Shown one piece after another: positions 51,850-60,603 of a stretch of 64,000 nucleotides of DNA (position 1 is the first letter of the stretch; every line of letters starts with the position of its first letter). The notes beneath the pieces were generated by a model. That model saw nothing but the letters and a program-made list of their open reading frames with translations. It searched no databases and had not been told where the DNA came from. The position numbers and the translations under genes are program-made. The DNA is from Desulfobaculum sp044987625. Lineage in GTDB: Bacteria; Desulfobacterota; Desulfovibrionia; Desulfovibrionales; Desulfovibrionaceae. The stretch spans positions 682,001 to 746,000 of the forward strand of contig NZ_JBJDSB010000001.1 in the NCBI RefSeq assembly GCF_044987625.1, read 5' to 3'.

Positions 51850-53496
51850 CTACCCCTTCATAGCGGAGCGGGCCTTGCGCACCACGGAGGCGGCGCGCAC
51901 TTCACTGAGCTGGCACGCGCCCTTCACCACCTGATCCACCATCCGGTGCACGCAGGACATATAGTCCAAATGCGCCACCATCACCGGAATGGCAATGCCC
52001 GCCCGCGCCCCGGCGTCCAGCAAGGCGAGCTTCAGCTCCTGGTACCGCGTCTCGAATTCGCGCTCCCGCGCAAGGAGCCGCCGCTCGTCGTAGCGTTCAT
52101 CCACGGGGTCGGCGTGCAGGATAATGGACTGCGCCTGCTCCAAAACATCCAGCCACAGCGGCTGCACGGAAGCCCCTTCCAGGTCTTCCAGCTGGCCCAC
52201 AATGGCCACGGCCTCCTGCGCCTGCTCGCCCGCCATGGCAAAGTACCGCGCGGAGCGCAAAATATCCGGCACCACCTCCGCCGCACGCTGCGACAGACCT
52301 GCCTTGGACACCCGCGTGGCAAAGTCCGCAATGGCCGCATGCAGCTTGTCCATAATGGCGCGGCTTCGGTCCACCTCGCGGCAATGGCCCGTGGTACAGT
52401 TGAGCGCGCTGTGCATCACCCGGCGGGCGATGTCGGCCATGCGCTCCGTCTCCTTGCCCAGCGCGCCAACGGCCACAGCCGGGGTGCTCAGGGTGTTGCG
52501 GTCAAGGTAGCGTGGCCGTCCTTCGTCCTCCTCCGCGGTGCGGAAGCGGTTCTCCAAAAAACGCACCAAAGCGGGCGTAATAGGCACCATCACCAGCACG
52601 CCGAGCACATTGAACACCGAGTGGAACAGCGCCAACACCGACGCCGGCTCCGCATCCATGCCAAGGGCGGCGCGCGCAGAAATGATGCTGTCCACCAACA
52701 CGGGCAGCAGCGCAATAGCCACACACCCCGTCAGCAGGTTGAAGACCATATGCAGCGCCGCCACACGCCGCGCCTGCGGCGTTGCCCCAATAACGGCAAG
52801 GGCGGCGGTACTGGTGGTGCCCACATTGGCGCCAATGACCGCAGCGGCCGCCTGCTCAATGGGAATCATCCCCCCAGCCGTAGCCGTCAGCACCAACGCC
52901 ATCGTCGCGCTGGAGGACTGCATAAGACAGGTCAGCGCAAAGCCCACCGCGGCAAAGGCGGCGTACCCGGCCAGCCCCGGCAAAGCGATGGTCGTCAGGT
53001 CAAAGGAGGTGCCAAGGTCCAGAAAGGCGCCTTGCAGATATTCAATGCCAAGGAAAAAGAGACCAAACCCGGCAAGGGCCTCGCCAAGGGCGGCGCGGCG
53101 GGACACCGCACCGGCAATCCATAGCGCGGTGCCGACGGCGATAAGCGGCAGGGCAAGGGCCTTGATGCTGACCTTGAGGCCCAGCATCGCCACCAGCCAC
53201 GCCGTGGTTGTGGTGCCGACGTTGCTGCCATACACCACCCACACGCAATGCGTCAGGGCCATGATGCCCGCGTTGACAAAGCCAATGGCCGCCACGGTCA
53301 CCGCCGACGACGACTGCACGGCAGATGTCATGACAAAGCCGGAAAGGATGCCGCGAAGCGGCGTTTTTGTGGATGCAGTAAGAGCGCGGCGCAAAAAGCC
53401 GCCTGCGGCGAGCTTGAGACCGTCCGTCATGAGCTTCATGCCCAAGAGGAGCAGGCCAAGCCCGCCAGCGAGAGTAATGAGGTCCGTTGTGTTCAT
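51850..53496 (-). CDS. Na/Pi cotransporter family protein with PhoU-like C-terminus
   Basis: A 548-residue protein. The N-terminal 310 residues hold two inverted transport repeats, each with QSSSA (TSAVQSSSAVTVAAIGFVN and LMQSSSATMALVLT), the type II Na/Pi (NptA/YjbB) signature. The C-terminal about 200 residues are helical and PhoU-like. It probably moves phosphate; export of phosphate is known for E. coli YjbB. The ATG at 53496 has GGGAGG 5 nt upstream. Confidence 0.9.
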   Translation of the reverse strand: MNTTDLITLAGGLGLLLLGMKLMTDGLKLAAGGFLRRALTASTKTPLRGILSGFVMTSAVQSSSAVTVAAIGFVNAGIMALTHCVWVVYGSNVGTTTTAWLVAMLGLKVSIKALALPLIAVGTALWIAGAVSRRAALGEALAGFGLFFLGIEYLQGAFLDLGTSFDLTTIALPGLAGYAAFAAVGFALTCLMQSSSATMALVLTATAGGMIPIEQAAAAVIGANVGTTSTAALAVIGATPQARRVAALHMVFNLLTGCVAIALLPVLVDSIISARAALGMDAEPASVLALFHSVFNVLGVLVMVPITPALVRFLENRFRTAEEDEGRPRYLDRNTLSTPAVAVGALGKETERMADIARRVMHSALNCTTGHCREVDRSRAIMDKLHAAIADFATRVSKAGLSQRAAEVVPDILRSARYFAMAGEQAQEAVAIVGQLEDLEGASVQPLWLDVLEQAQSIILHADPVDERYDERRLLAREREFETRYQELKLALLDAGARAGIAIPVMVAHLDYMSCVHRMVDQVVKGACQLSEVRAASVVRKARSAMKG

Positions 53497-53592
53497 GCGC
53501 CTCCCTATATGGCCGAATGTCACGCAAGAAGTGTCGATTCGCCGCGAGAGTATAGATGAGACGCGTGCCGGGGAAAAGGACGGATTTTCAGC

Positions 53593-53793
53593 CTACCACG
53601 GCGTGGGCAGGTCCATCTCGCGCTTTTGGGGGCGTTCGCAGGTGCCGTCCTCAAAGATTTTGGCGTGGCACTTTTCGCAAACACGGTACGAGCGGGAGGT
53701 GAACCTCTCCTTCAGGCAGCAATGGTAGCGCTGGTAGGTCTGTTCGCCACAATTGGGGCAATAGCGTTGAAGAAGTACACTCATAATGCCCAT
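53593..53793 (-). CDS. Small Cys-rich zinc-ribbon-type protein
   Basis: A 66-residue basic protein with Cys pairs CPNC (12-15), CC (25-26), CEKC (39-42) and Cys52, consistent with one or two zinc sites. The ATG at 53793 has GAGG 7 nt upstream. It lies between the Na/Pi cotransporter and the divergent HD-GYP regulator. The family is not recognised; nucleic acid or protein binding is possible. Confidence 0.7.
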   Translation of the reverse strand: MGIMSVLLQRYCPNCGEQTYQRYHCCLKERFTSRSYRVCEKCHAKIFEDGTCERPQKREMDLPTPW

Positions 53794-53920
53794 GGCTATA
53801 CCTCTTCCTTGTGCGGTGGTAAAGCCAGAACCCACCGCCAAAACAGTATTTTTTCTGTGGCGGCTGCGTTGCATTTTGGTGTTTTTCCGCGCGCGGCCAC
53901 CCTTCCTGCGCGTCTGGGAG

Positions 53921-53949
53921 TTGCCCGCACCCTGCAAAGAAGGTACATA
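53921..53949 (+). promoter_or_regulatory. Possible sigma-70 promoter of the HD-GYP gene
   Basis: TTGCCC and TACATA with a 17-nt spacer, about 40-70 bp before the HD-GYP start. A TATAAA lies just downstream. Weak to moderate evidence. Confidence 0.4.
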
Positions 53950-53989
53950 TACACTATAAAACCACTCCCCAAAGCCTATTCGGAGAACC

Positions 53990-55183
53990 ATGGACCCTTC
54001 ATCCCGGCATACCCCCCAGCATGACCCGCTCATGTCCGAAGCCATGGCCACCATTCTCTGCATCGATGATGAAGAGATGATCCGCCAAAGCATCGGCGAT
54101 TATCTTGAAGATAGCGGCTACAACGTCCTGCAGGCAGAAAACGGCCGCGTCGGGCTGGAGGTTTTTCGCGAGCGTACGCCGGACATCATCCTTGTGGACC
54201 TACGCATGCCCGAGGTGGACGGGCTGGCGGTGCTCTCCAACATCACCAAGGAAAGCCCGGAAACGCCCATCATTGTCGTCTCCGGCACCGGAGTTTTGGA
54301 AGATTCCATCGAGGCGCTGCGCCGCGGCGCATGGGACTACGTCACCAAACCCATTGAAGACATGGCCGTCCTTGCCCACGCCATCGACAAGGCCTTGGAA
54401 CGCGCCCGCCTCCTGCGCGAGAACCGCCTGTATCATGAGCACCTTGAACGCGAAGTGCAGCAACGCACCGCCCAGCTCAAAACCGAAATGCTGGAGCGCA
54501 TCCGCGCCGAAAAGGCCCTTGCCAAGCAGCGGCAGGAAATCCTCGACTCGCAGAAAGAAATCATCCTCATCCTTGGCGAAGTGGTGGAAACCCGCTCCAA
54601 GGAAACCGCCAACCACGTTCGCCGTATGGCGGAATTCACCTACCTCCTCGCCAAGGGCGCGGGGCTGGATGAAGAGGAAGCCCGCATGATCCGTATGGTC
54701 GCCCCCATGCACGACGTCGGCAAAATCGGCATCCCGGACTCCATCCTCCTCAAGCCAGACCGCCTCACCGCCGAGGAATACGAAGTCATCAAAAAGCATA
54801 CGGAAATCGGCTACGCCATCCTCAACGCCTCGCCCAAGCGCATCATGCGCGCGGCCGCCATCCTCGCCTACCAGCATCATGAACGCTGGGACGGCTCCGG
54901 CTATCCCCAAGGCCTCGCAGGCGAGGAAATCCACCTCTACGGACGCATTGGGGCCATTGCCGACGTGTTCGACGCCCTTTTGTCCAAGCGCGTCTACAAG
55001 GACCCGTGGTCCATCAAGAGCATTGGCGACTACTTCCGCGACAACAGCGGCATTCTCTTCGACCCCAAGCTGGTGAACATCTTCTTCACCATTGTGGACG
55101 ACATGCTCGCCATCCGCGAAGCCTACCCCGACGACAGCGACGAGGACATTCAGCATACCGGGCGAGCCTCTACCCCGTCCTAA
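53990..55183 (+). CDS. Response regulator with HD-GYP domain (c-di-GMP phosphodiesterase-like)
   Basis: A 397-residue REC-HD-GYP protein. Receiver Asp70 is in DIILVDLRMPEVDG. A coiled-coil linker (about 135-190) leads to the HD-GYP domain with His241-Asp242 in HDVGKIGIPD and the GYP tripeptide at 304-306 (HHERWDGSGYP). The domain hydrolyses cyclic di-GMP. ATG at 53990 has GGAGAA directly upstream. It converges with the kinase at 55274; they could be partners, but this is inferred. Confidence 0.93.
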   Translation: MDPSSRHTPQHDPLMSEAMATILCIDDEEMIRQSIGDYLEDSGYNVLQAENGRVGLEVFRERTPDIILVDLRMPEVDGLAVLSNITKESPETPIIVVSGTGVLEDSIEALRRGAWDYVTKPIEDMAVLAHAIDKALERARLLRENRLYHEHLEREVQQRTAQLKTEMLERIRAEKALAKQRQEILDSQKEIILILGEVVETRSKETANHVRRMAEFTYLLAKGAGLDEEEARMIRMVAPMHDVGKIGIPDSILLKPDRLTAEEYEVIKKHTEIGYAILNASPKRIMRAAAILAYQHHERWDGSGYPQGLAGEEIHLYGRIGAIADVFDALLSKRVYKDPWSIKSIGDYFRDNSGILFDPKLVNIFFTIVDDMLAIREAYPDDSDEDIQHTGRASTPS

Positions 55184-55199
55184 TCCCCAAATTTGCTAC

Positions 55200-55223
55200 A
55201 AAAAAACACCGCTCACGCGGTGT
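55200..55223 (-). terminator. Intrinsic terminator of the NMT1-sensor kinase
   Basis: On the minus strand ACACCGC / GCGGTGT with a 4-nt loop is followed by seven T residues (plus-strand A run at 55200-55206). It is 50 nt past the kinase stop, between convergent genes. Confidence 0.9.
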
Positions 55224-55273
55224 CATCCTTGTGCCCCACCGGGGACCATTGCCTCGGGTTCTCCTCCAGCTCT

Positions 55274-58060
55274 CTACAGCTTCAAGTCCACGCCGTTTGC
55301 TCCGCTTTCCTGCCCGCCGTTTTCGTCATCACCGTTTGAGCCTTCTTCATCCCGAAGGGCGCGTACCGGCAATTCCACAGTAAACACCGTTCCGCCACCG
55401 GGGCGGGTGCTTACGCGGAACACGCCATTATGGGTGCTGGTCACAATAAAATACGCCACGGACAGCCCAAGCCCTGTGCCCTGCCCCGGCGCCTTGGTGG
55501 TAAAGAACGGCTCAAACACCCTGCGGCGCGTGGCCTCGTCCATGCCGGGGCCGTTATCCGAAATCGCCACAAACACCGCCCCGCGCGCCGTGCCCGTACG
55601 CAGGCTGATGGTGGGCGGATTATTGTCCGATGTGCCCTCACCAAGGGCCTCTGCCGCGTTCTTGACGATGTTCAGAAACACCTGCTCCATCTGATTTCGC
55701 GAACAGACAATACGCGGCAGGTCGTCTGCGTATTCCCGCCGGATTTCTATCTGCTTAAAGTCGTACTTTTTTTTCAGGTCGTAGTCGCTGGCGGCAAGCT
55801 CCAGCACTCCGTCCAGCAGGTCGTGCAGGTCGTTACGGCTCATGTCCTCCTCGGAGCGGCGGCTGAACTTGAGCATGGAGCTCACAATGCGCGCCGCGCG
55901 TTCCCCTGCCTCCGCAATGCCGTCGAGGTATTTGCCGATGCCGCGCGCCTCCATATACTGCCCAACAAGGCCCAAATCGAGGCCCAAACGTTCGGCCACG
56001 CGCGTATTTCCGGGCAGGTCCTCCTGAAAGCGCCGCCGCAGATTCTGCCCGCTCTGCAAAATGATGCCCAGCGGGTTGTTGATTTCATGCGCCATGCCCG
56101 CCGCCAGCCCGCCAACGCTCATCATCTTCTCAGTCTGGATCATCATCTGCTGCAGTCGTACGCGCTCCGTCACATCATCCACATGCACCACTGCGCCCTG
56201 ACCACCCGCCAAAGGATACATAGCCAGGTCCACAAACCGCTCCTCATGGTCCACGGCAACGCCGGATTCAAGGTAAGGCGTGCCGCTGGCTATAACGCCA
56301 TGCACAAACTCCAGCCACGGCGACACGTACGGCAGGACCTCCTGCAAGTCCATGCCCTGCCGCAGCGGTTTACCCTTCATATTTTCAACAGCCTTGCGGT
56401 TCCACAGCGTCAGCCGCAGGTCCTTGTCCACGGCCACCAGCATGGATTCCAGTGAATCCACCACATCCTGCAGCACCTTGCGCAGGCGGCGCGATTCCTC
56501 CGCTGCACGTTTGCGCTCCGAGATGTCACGGCCCTCGGCAAGGATGTACACCACATTGCCGTCAGAATCCGAAATGGGCTTCAACGAAAAATCAATAACC
56601 CGCAACTCGCCCCGCACATCCACATGTTCGGCCTCGTCACGGATAACGCGCCCCTGCCGCGCCAACAGCAGACCTTCCTGCACGCGCTCGCGCTCGGCCT
56701 CGGAGTGCCGCCACCACGGCGTTTCCCAAAACGGTTTCCCTACAATGTTTTCCGCCTCGTCATCCACAAAATCCAGCGCGGTTTGGTTCACCATCTGCAC
56801 CACGCCCTCCGGCGAAATAATGGCGCACAGCTGGTACGTTTGGTCGAACAGGGCGCGGAACTTCGCCTCGCTGCGCCGCAGGGCGTCCTCCGCCGCCGCG
56901 CGCTCGCCAATCTCCGCGAGCAGCATGTCATTGGCCTGCTCCAAGCGCTGCGTATGCCGCGCTATGCCTCGCTTCAACCGCCAGTTGAACCACAGCAAAA
57001 GAAACACACCAGCACCAACAAGCACCAAGACCCCAACAAAAAGGTTTCGGTGCCGCGACAGCAATTCATTGCGCAGAGGAAACACGAACCCATCCAGCGA
57101 CACGTCCGGCTTCACCAGCCCCGCGCTCACAATATCCCGGCGCAGGCGCTCCAAGCGCTCCGGAGAGACCGTACCTATGGGAATGATATTCGGCTGGATA
57201 TGCGCGCGCAGGATCTCCGCCTCATATCGCAGGCGTTGAACCTGCGCATTGGGCAAGTACCGCTCACGGATATACTCCACCATCTCGTCCACATGATGTA
57301 CCGCATATTCCCAGCCCCTCACCACAGCGCGGCGCATCCGCCGCACCCGCTCCGGGTGGTTTTGCGCCTCGTCCACATTCGTGAACAGGCAGTCGCCATA
57401 CGTGTCCACTCCATAATCGCGCGGGTGCAGCATCGTCACCGGAATTCCGCGCTTTTGCAGCGCATGGGGCGCATCAATGCTATACGCCACCACCGCGTCA
57501 ACACTGCCGTCCGCCAAAGCGTCCATCTGCCCGGACCCCGGAACCAACACCAACTGCTGGATGCTCACGCCTTGCTTCATCAGCATCAGCACAAGGCTCA
57601 GCGGCAGTCCGCTCGGCACCATCACCCTGCGCCCCACAAGGTCCTTGGGGCTAATAATGCCCGAATCGCTCCGGGCGATGAAGACAAAGGGATTGTGCTG
57701 GAAGATTGCCGCCACCAGCTTCACAGGCGAGTCATTGATATAATCCAGAATAAGCTCGGCCGTCGCCACGCCGTATTGGGCGCGCCCCTCGGTCACCTCG
57801 TCCACAAACGATATGCCCGGACCGCCCGCACGGATCTCAACGTCCAGCCCCTCCTCTGTAAAATACCCCAGCTTCTGCGCGGCGTAGTACCCCGCAAACT
57901 GGTACTGGTGGTGCCACTTCAACTGCAACACAACCTTGTCCTGCGCCGCAGAAGGGAGCGCCCAAAGGCACAACACAATGGCCGCCACAGTCAGCGCGCC
58001 AAAGCACGCCCGCACCAGCCATACGCCCCACGCCGTCATTGTCCATCGCCGTCTCTGCAT
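55274..58060 (-). CDS. Sensor histidine kinase fused to an NMT1/THI5-like periplasmic binding domain
   Basis: A 928-residue kinase. After a signal anchor (about 15-40) a periplasmic NMT1/THI5-type solute-binding domain (about 45-270) starts DKVVLQLKWHHQYQFAGYYAAQKLGYF, with GVATAELILDY. A transmembrane helix (about 335-355) leads to two PAS domains, HisKA with GGLAAGMAHEINNPLGIIL, and HATPase with DNGPGMDEA and GTGLGLSV. The core is close to the kinase at 29194-31203. The sensor resembles HMP/pyrimidine or taurine/nitrate-type binding proteins; the ligand is unknown. ATG at 58060 has GAGGAG upstream. The dispersed element copy 2 lies in the same intergenic region, 125 bp further right. Confidence 0.9.
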   Translation of the reverse strand: MQRRRWTMTAWGVWLVRACFGALTVAAIVLCLWALPSAAQDKVVLQLKWHHQYQFAGYYAAQKLGYFTEEGLDVEIRAGGPGISFVDEVTEGRAQYGVATAELILDYINDSPVKLVAAIFQHNPFVFIARSDSGIISPKDLVGRRVMVPSGLPLSLVLMLMKQGVSIQQLVLVPGSGQMDALADGSVDAVVAYSIDAPHALQKRGIPVTMLHPRDYGVDTYGDCLFTNVDEAQNHPERVRRMRRAVVRGWEYAVHHVDEMVEYIRERYLPNAQVQRLRYEAEILRAHIQPNIIPIGTVSPERLERLRRDIVSAGLVKPDVSLDGFVFPLRNELLSRHRNLFVGVLVLVGAGVFLLLWFNWRLKRGIARHTQRLEQANDMLLAEIGERAAAEDALRRSEAKFRALFDQTYQLCAIISPEGVVQMVNQTALDFVDDEAENIVGKPFWETPWWRHSEAERERVQEGLLLARQGRVIRDEAEHVDVRGELRVIDFSLKPISDSDGNVVYILAEGRDISERKRAAEESRRLRKVLQDVVDSLESMLVAVDKDLRLTLWNRKAVENMKGKPLRQGMDLQEVLPYVSPWLEFVHGVIASGTPYLESGVAVDHEERFVDLAMYPLAGGQGAVVHVDDVTERVRLQQMMIQTEKMMSVGGLAAGMAHEINNPLGIILQSGQNLRRRFQEDLPGNTRVAERLGLDLGLVGQYMEARGIGKYLDGIAEAGERAARIVSSMLKFSRRSEEDMSRNDLHDLLDGVLELAASDYDLKKKYDFKQIEIRREYADDLPRIVCSRNQMEQVFLNIVKNAAEALGEGTSDNNPPTISLRTGTARGAVFVAISDNGPGMDEATRRRVFEPFFTTKAPGQGTGLGLSVAYFIVTSTHNGVFRVSTRPGGGTVFTVELPVRALRDEEGSNGDDENGGQESGANGVDLKL

Positions 58061-58510
58061 ATGCTCCTCTCCGCACAGGACAGAACTCCACATCAGAATA
58101 GCAGACAACACAGAAGGCGTATACTCAGGAGGACATTTTGGGCGAGGGCGAGCAGAGAGATGCGGCGAGAGAAGGAAGGTGAAGCGTTTTTTTGCTCCGC
58201 AGGCCAAAGGGCCGTAGGCCCTTTGGAATCCCATTTGCGCACAGACCGGGTGCCTTTTATGGCACAGTCGTCACCCCTGACGGCTCCCGTCCGTGTGGAG
58301 GGGGGATTTTTTTGGGGGGGGAGCGTTGGCGCTGCGTGAAGGGCGGTGAGAATCCCTGTTCGGGATGTGAAAGTAATCGAGAAAAAGAGACGACAAGAGA
58401 ACCCGCCCACCCCTATTTTCGGGGCGGCTTCCGCCCCGAAAATCCTGGGGATTCTCAAGGGTATCATACCCTTGAGCCGCCGGAGGCTCTCTTCCTCTTA
58501 CTCTTCGCTC
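58061..58510. other. Kinase-AOR intergenic region
   Basis: A 450-bp region made up mainly of dispersed element copy 2 (58185-58487). A further 120 bp at the left is the promoter-side region of the kinase with no clear motif. Confidence 0.75.
58185..58487 (-). repeat. Dispersed structured element, copy 2
   Basis: Minus-strand copy of the element at 33986-34351. Blocks in order, read on the minus strand: GCCTCCGGCGG (58477-58487), hairpin with CAAGGGTA/TACCCTTG arms (58454-58476), 13-bp hairpin (58415-58443) with AAG loop, GGGGTGGGCGGG, ATCCC/GGGAT hairpin (58352-58366), CGTCAGGGGTGACG (58270-58283), and a 10-bp hairpin CCAAAGGGCC/GGCCCTTTGG (58204-58226) before CAAAAAAA. It starts 23 nt after the AOR stop. 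It lacks the extra insert of copy 1. Stem differences from copy 1 are compensated. Confidence 0.85.
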
Positions 58511-60316
58511 TTACACCAGCTCTTCCGCCGCACTTTCGGCGGCGGCACTGGGCTGTGGCACCCCGCCGCCCATATCGAGAATGGCGGCGGCGTATGTGTG
58601 GCGGACGGCGTCCATGTAGGCGGGGTCGACGGGGCCGCGGGCGGTGACAACTTTGGAGAAGCGCTTGGGGATGCGCACGGTCCTCGGGTCGTAGCCGGAC
58701 TGCAGGCGCAGTGTCCAGCGATGGCGCTGCACGGCGTCGGCGGCGGCGTCGAGGCTGTCGGCGGTGGCGTCATAGCCAAGAAGGCGCATGCAGTCGGCGA
58801 AGACGTCGGCGGTGTAGATTTTTCGGCCGAACATGCAGCCGACCATACAGTTGACGAGCGTCCGGCGGCGTTCGTCGGCCATAAGGACGTCAACGGCGGC
58901 CTTGGCATCGCGCTCAAAGTGCTCGTAGTCGTAGCAGTAGCAAAGGTTATCGAGGTGCGAATGCCGAAAATTGAGGGCCTGCGCGGCAAAGAACACTTCG
59001 CCTGTGGCGTAGCCGGACATCTCCTGCCCCAGAACGCAGGCAAAATCCCCGCCGCCGTAGACTGCCGCAGCATGGGCGGCGCCGCGTCCGAGCACGCGGT
59101 AGAACTCGTTGTAGGCGCAGCCGAGCATGGCGATGGCCTCGGCGTAGGCCGGGGCGTTGCCAAAGGCGAGGGGCACCATGGTCTGCGTGGCGGAGATAAG
59201 GCCCTGTTCTGTGGCCTCGGTGGCCCAGGCCAGACAGCCGCCCGTGCTCATAATGTCCAGTCCCTGCCGTTCCACGGACAGAATCAGCCCCATGACGGCG
59301 TGCGGATCGGTAATGCCCAGCATGGAGCCAAGGGCGAAAATATGCTCGTAGTCGTAGCTGATGGACTGCGGATCCGTTGGCGCGCCGTTGTAGGGCGTGG
59401 TGACGCGCCCCAGATGAATGCAGGCGGCGGTACACCCGGCGCAGGAACGCTTACTCACGCAAATATCGCGCAGAAAGGCCTCGCCGGAAATATGCTCAGC
59501 TCCGGTGTCCCTGCTGTCCTCAAGGTTGCGCCACGGAAGCGCGCCAAGGGCGTTGATGGACTCCACGATGCCAGCGGTGCCGGGTCCGCGATACTTGCTG
59601 GTGGCTTGCGAGGTCGCGCACTCGCGGCTGAGGCGGGCGAAGGCGGCTTTGTATTCGGCGGTGGCGGGCTTGGACACGCGGCGCGCACCGACCACGGCGA
59701 TGGCTTTGACGCCTTTGAGGGCGAGGGCGCGCCCGGCTCCCATGCGCCCAAAGTGGCGATAGGTATCCACGGTGGCGCAGGCGTAGGTGCACCCGGTCTC
59801 GGCCGCGGGACCGATGCAGCATATTGACGCGCGCTGGGCGTCCGCGCCAAGGCGGGCCTTAACGGCGTGCTCCGTGGCAAAGGTATCCAGCCCCGCAAGC
59901 TCGGGGGCGGGCACAACGCGGCAGCCCTCCGGGTCGATGCGCAGCATCACGGGGCCTTCGGCCACTCCGCGCAGCTCAATGGCGTCCCACCCGGCGCGGG
60001 CCATACACATGCCCAGCCGTCCCCCGGCGTGGGATTCCGTGTACTGGCCGTGATAGGGCGACATGAAGCCGCAGACGACCTTGGTCATCATGGGAAAGCG
60101 CCCGGTCAGCGGGCCAATGGCGAAAATAAGGGGCTGGTCGGGATGCCGCGCGGGCTGGTCCATGCATCCGTGCTGCGAAAAGATGGCCGCCGCAAGCCCG
60201 CTGCCCCCCAGATGCACGGCAACGTCATGCGCAATATCACACGCAAACGCCCCCTGCGTGAGGGAGACATTGAGAATGCGAAACTGCTGTCGCGGATGAA
60301 ACGTGGTGTCTGACAC
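58511..60316 (-). CDS. Aldehyde:ferredoxin oxidoreductase family protein
   Basis: A 601-residue AOR-family tungsten/molybdenum enzyme, usual length; it oxidises aldehydes to acids with ferredoxin. The N-terminal part has ILNVSLTQG, GPLTGRFPMMTKV and HAGGRLGMCMARAGWDAIELRG; the cluster motif CAGCTAAC with CMVGCM downstream supplies cubane Cys ligands, and GRMGAGRALALKGVKAIAV is typical of the cofactor site. GTG at 60316 has GAGG about 11 nt upstream; an earlier GTG at 60367 has no ribosome site. It reads divergently from the symporter and is followed by the dispersed element. Confidence 0.92.
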   Translation of the reverse strand: MSDTTFHPRQQFRILNVSLTQGAFACDIAHDVAVHLGGSGLAAAIFSQHGCMDQPARHPDQPLIFAIGPLTGRFPMMTKVVCGFMSPYHGQYTESHAGGRLGMCMARAGWDAIELRGVAEGPVMLRIDPEGCRVVPAPELAGLDTFATEHAVKARLGADAQRASICCIGPAAETGCTYACATVDTYRHFGRMGAGRALALKGVKAIAVVGARRVSKPATAEYKAAFARLSRECATSQATSKYRGPGTAGIVESINALGALPWRNLEDSRDTGAEHISGEAFLRDICVSKRSCAGCTAACIHLGRVTTPYNGAPTDPQSISYDYEHIFALGSMLGITDPHAVMGLILSVERQGLDIMSTGGCLAWATEATEQGLISATQTMVPLAFGNAPAYAEAIAMLGCAYNEFYRVLGRGAAHAAAVYGGGDFACVLGQEMSGYATGEVFFAAQALNFRHSHLDNLCYCYDYEHFERDAKAAVDVLMADERRRTLVNCMVGCMFGRKIYTADVFADCMRLLGYDATADSLDAAADAVQRHRWTLRLQSGYDPRTVRIPKRFSKVVTARGPVDPAYMDAVRHTYAAAILDMGGGVPQPSAAAESAAEELV

Positions 60317-60509
60317 GGATGGAGCGGCCTCAAGGTTGGGGAAAATGGGGGTGCACCGGGAATGCACAAGAAGCGGAAATGGTTTTCCCCGAGAACGCTC
60401 ATGCTGTCAATATACAAAAAGACGGCTAATGATACCGCAAATTTTCCATATGTGCCTGATAATAGCTAACTTTTGACTGCTGCCGAACCCCGCGGAGGCC
60501 ACGCCGGGC

Positions 60510-60540
60510 TTGACAAACAGGGTAATTCATTGTCTGTAGC
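60510..60540 (+). promoter_or_regulatory. Possible promoter of the symporter gene
   Basis: A perfect -35 TTGACA at 60510-60515, but no good -10 is seen 16-18 nt on. The position about 90 bp before the symporter start fits. Confidence 0.3.
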
Positions 60541-60603
60541 CTTGCCCCGCCGGGGGGGAGTACCGCGCGGGAGACCAATTCCGATCGGGAGGAGCGAAAC
60601 GTC

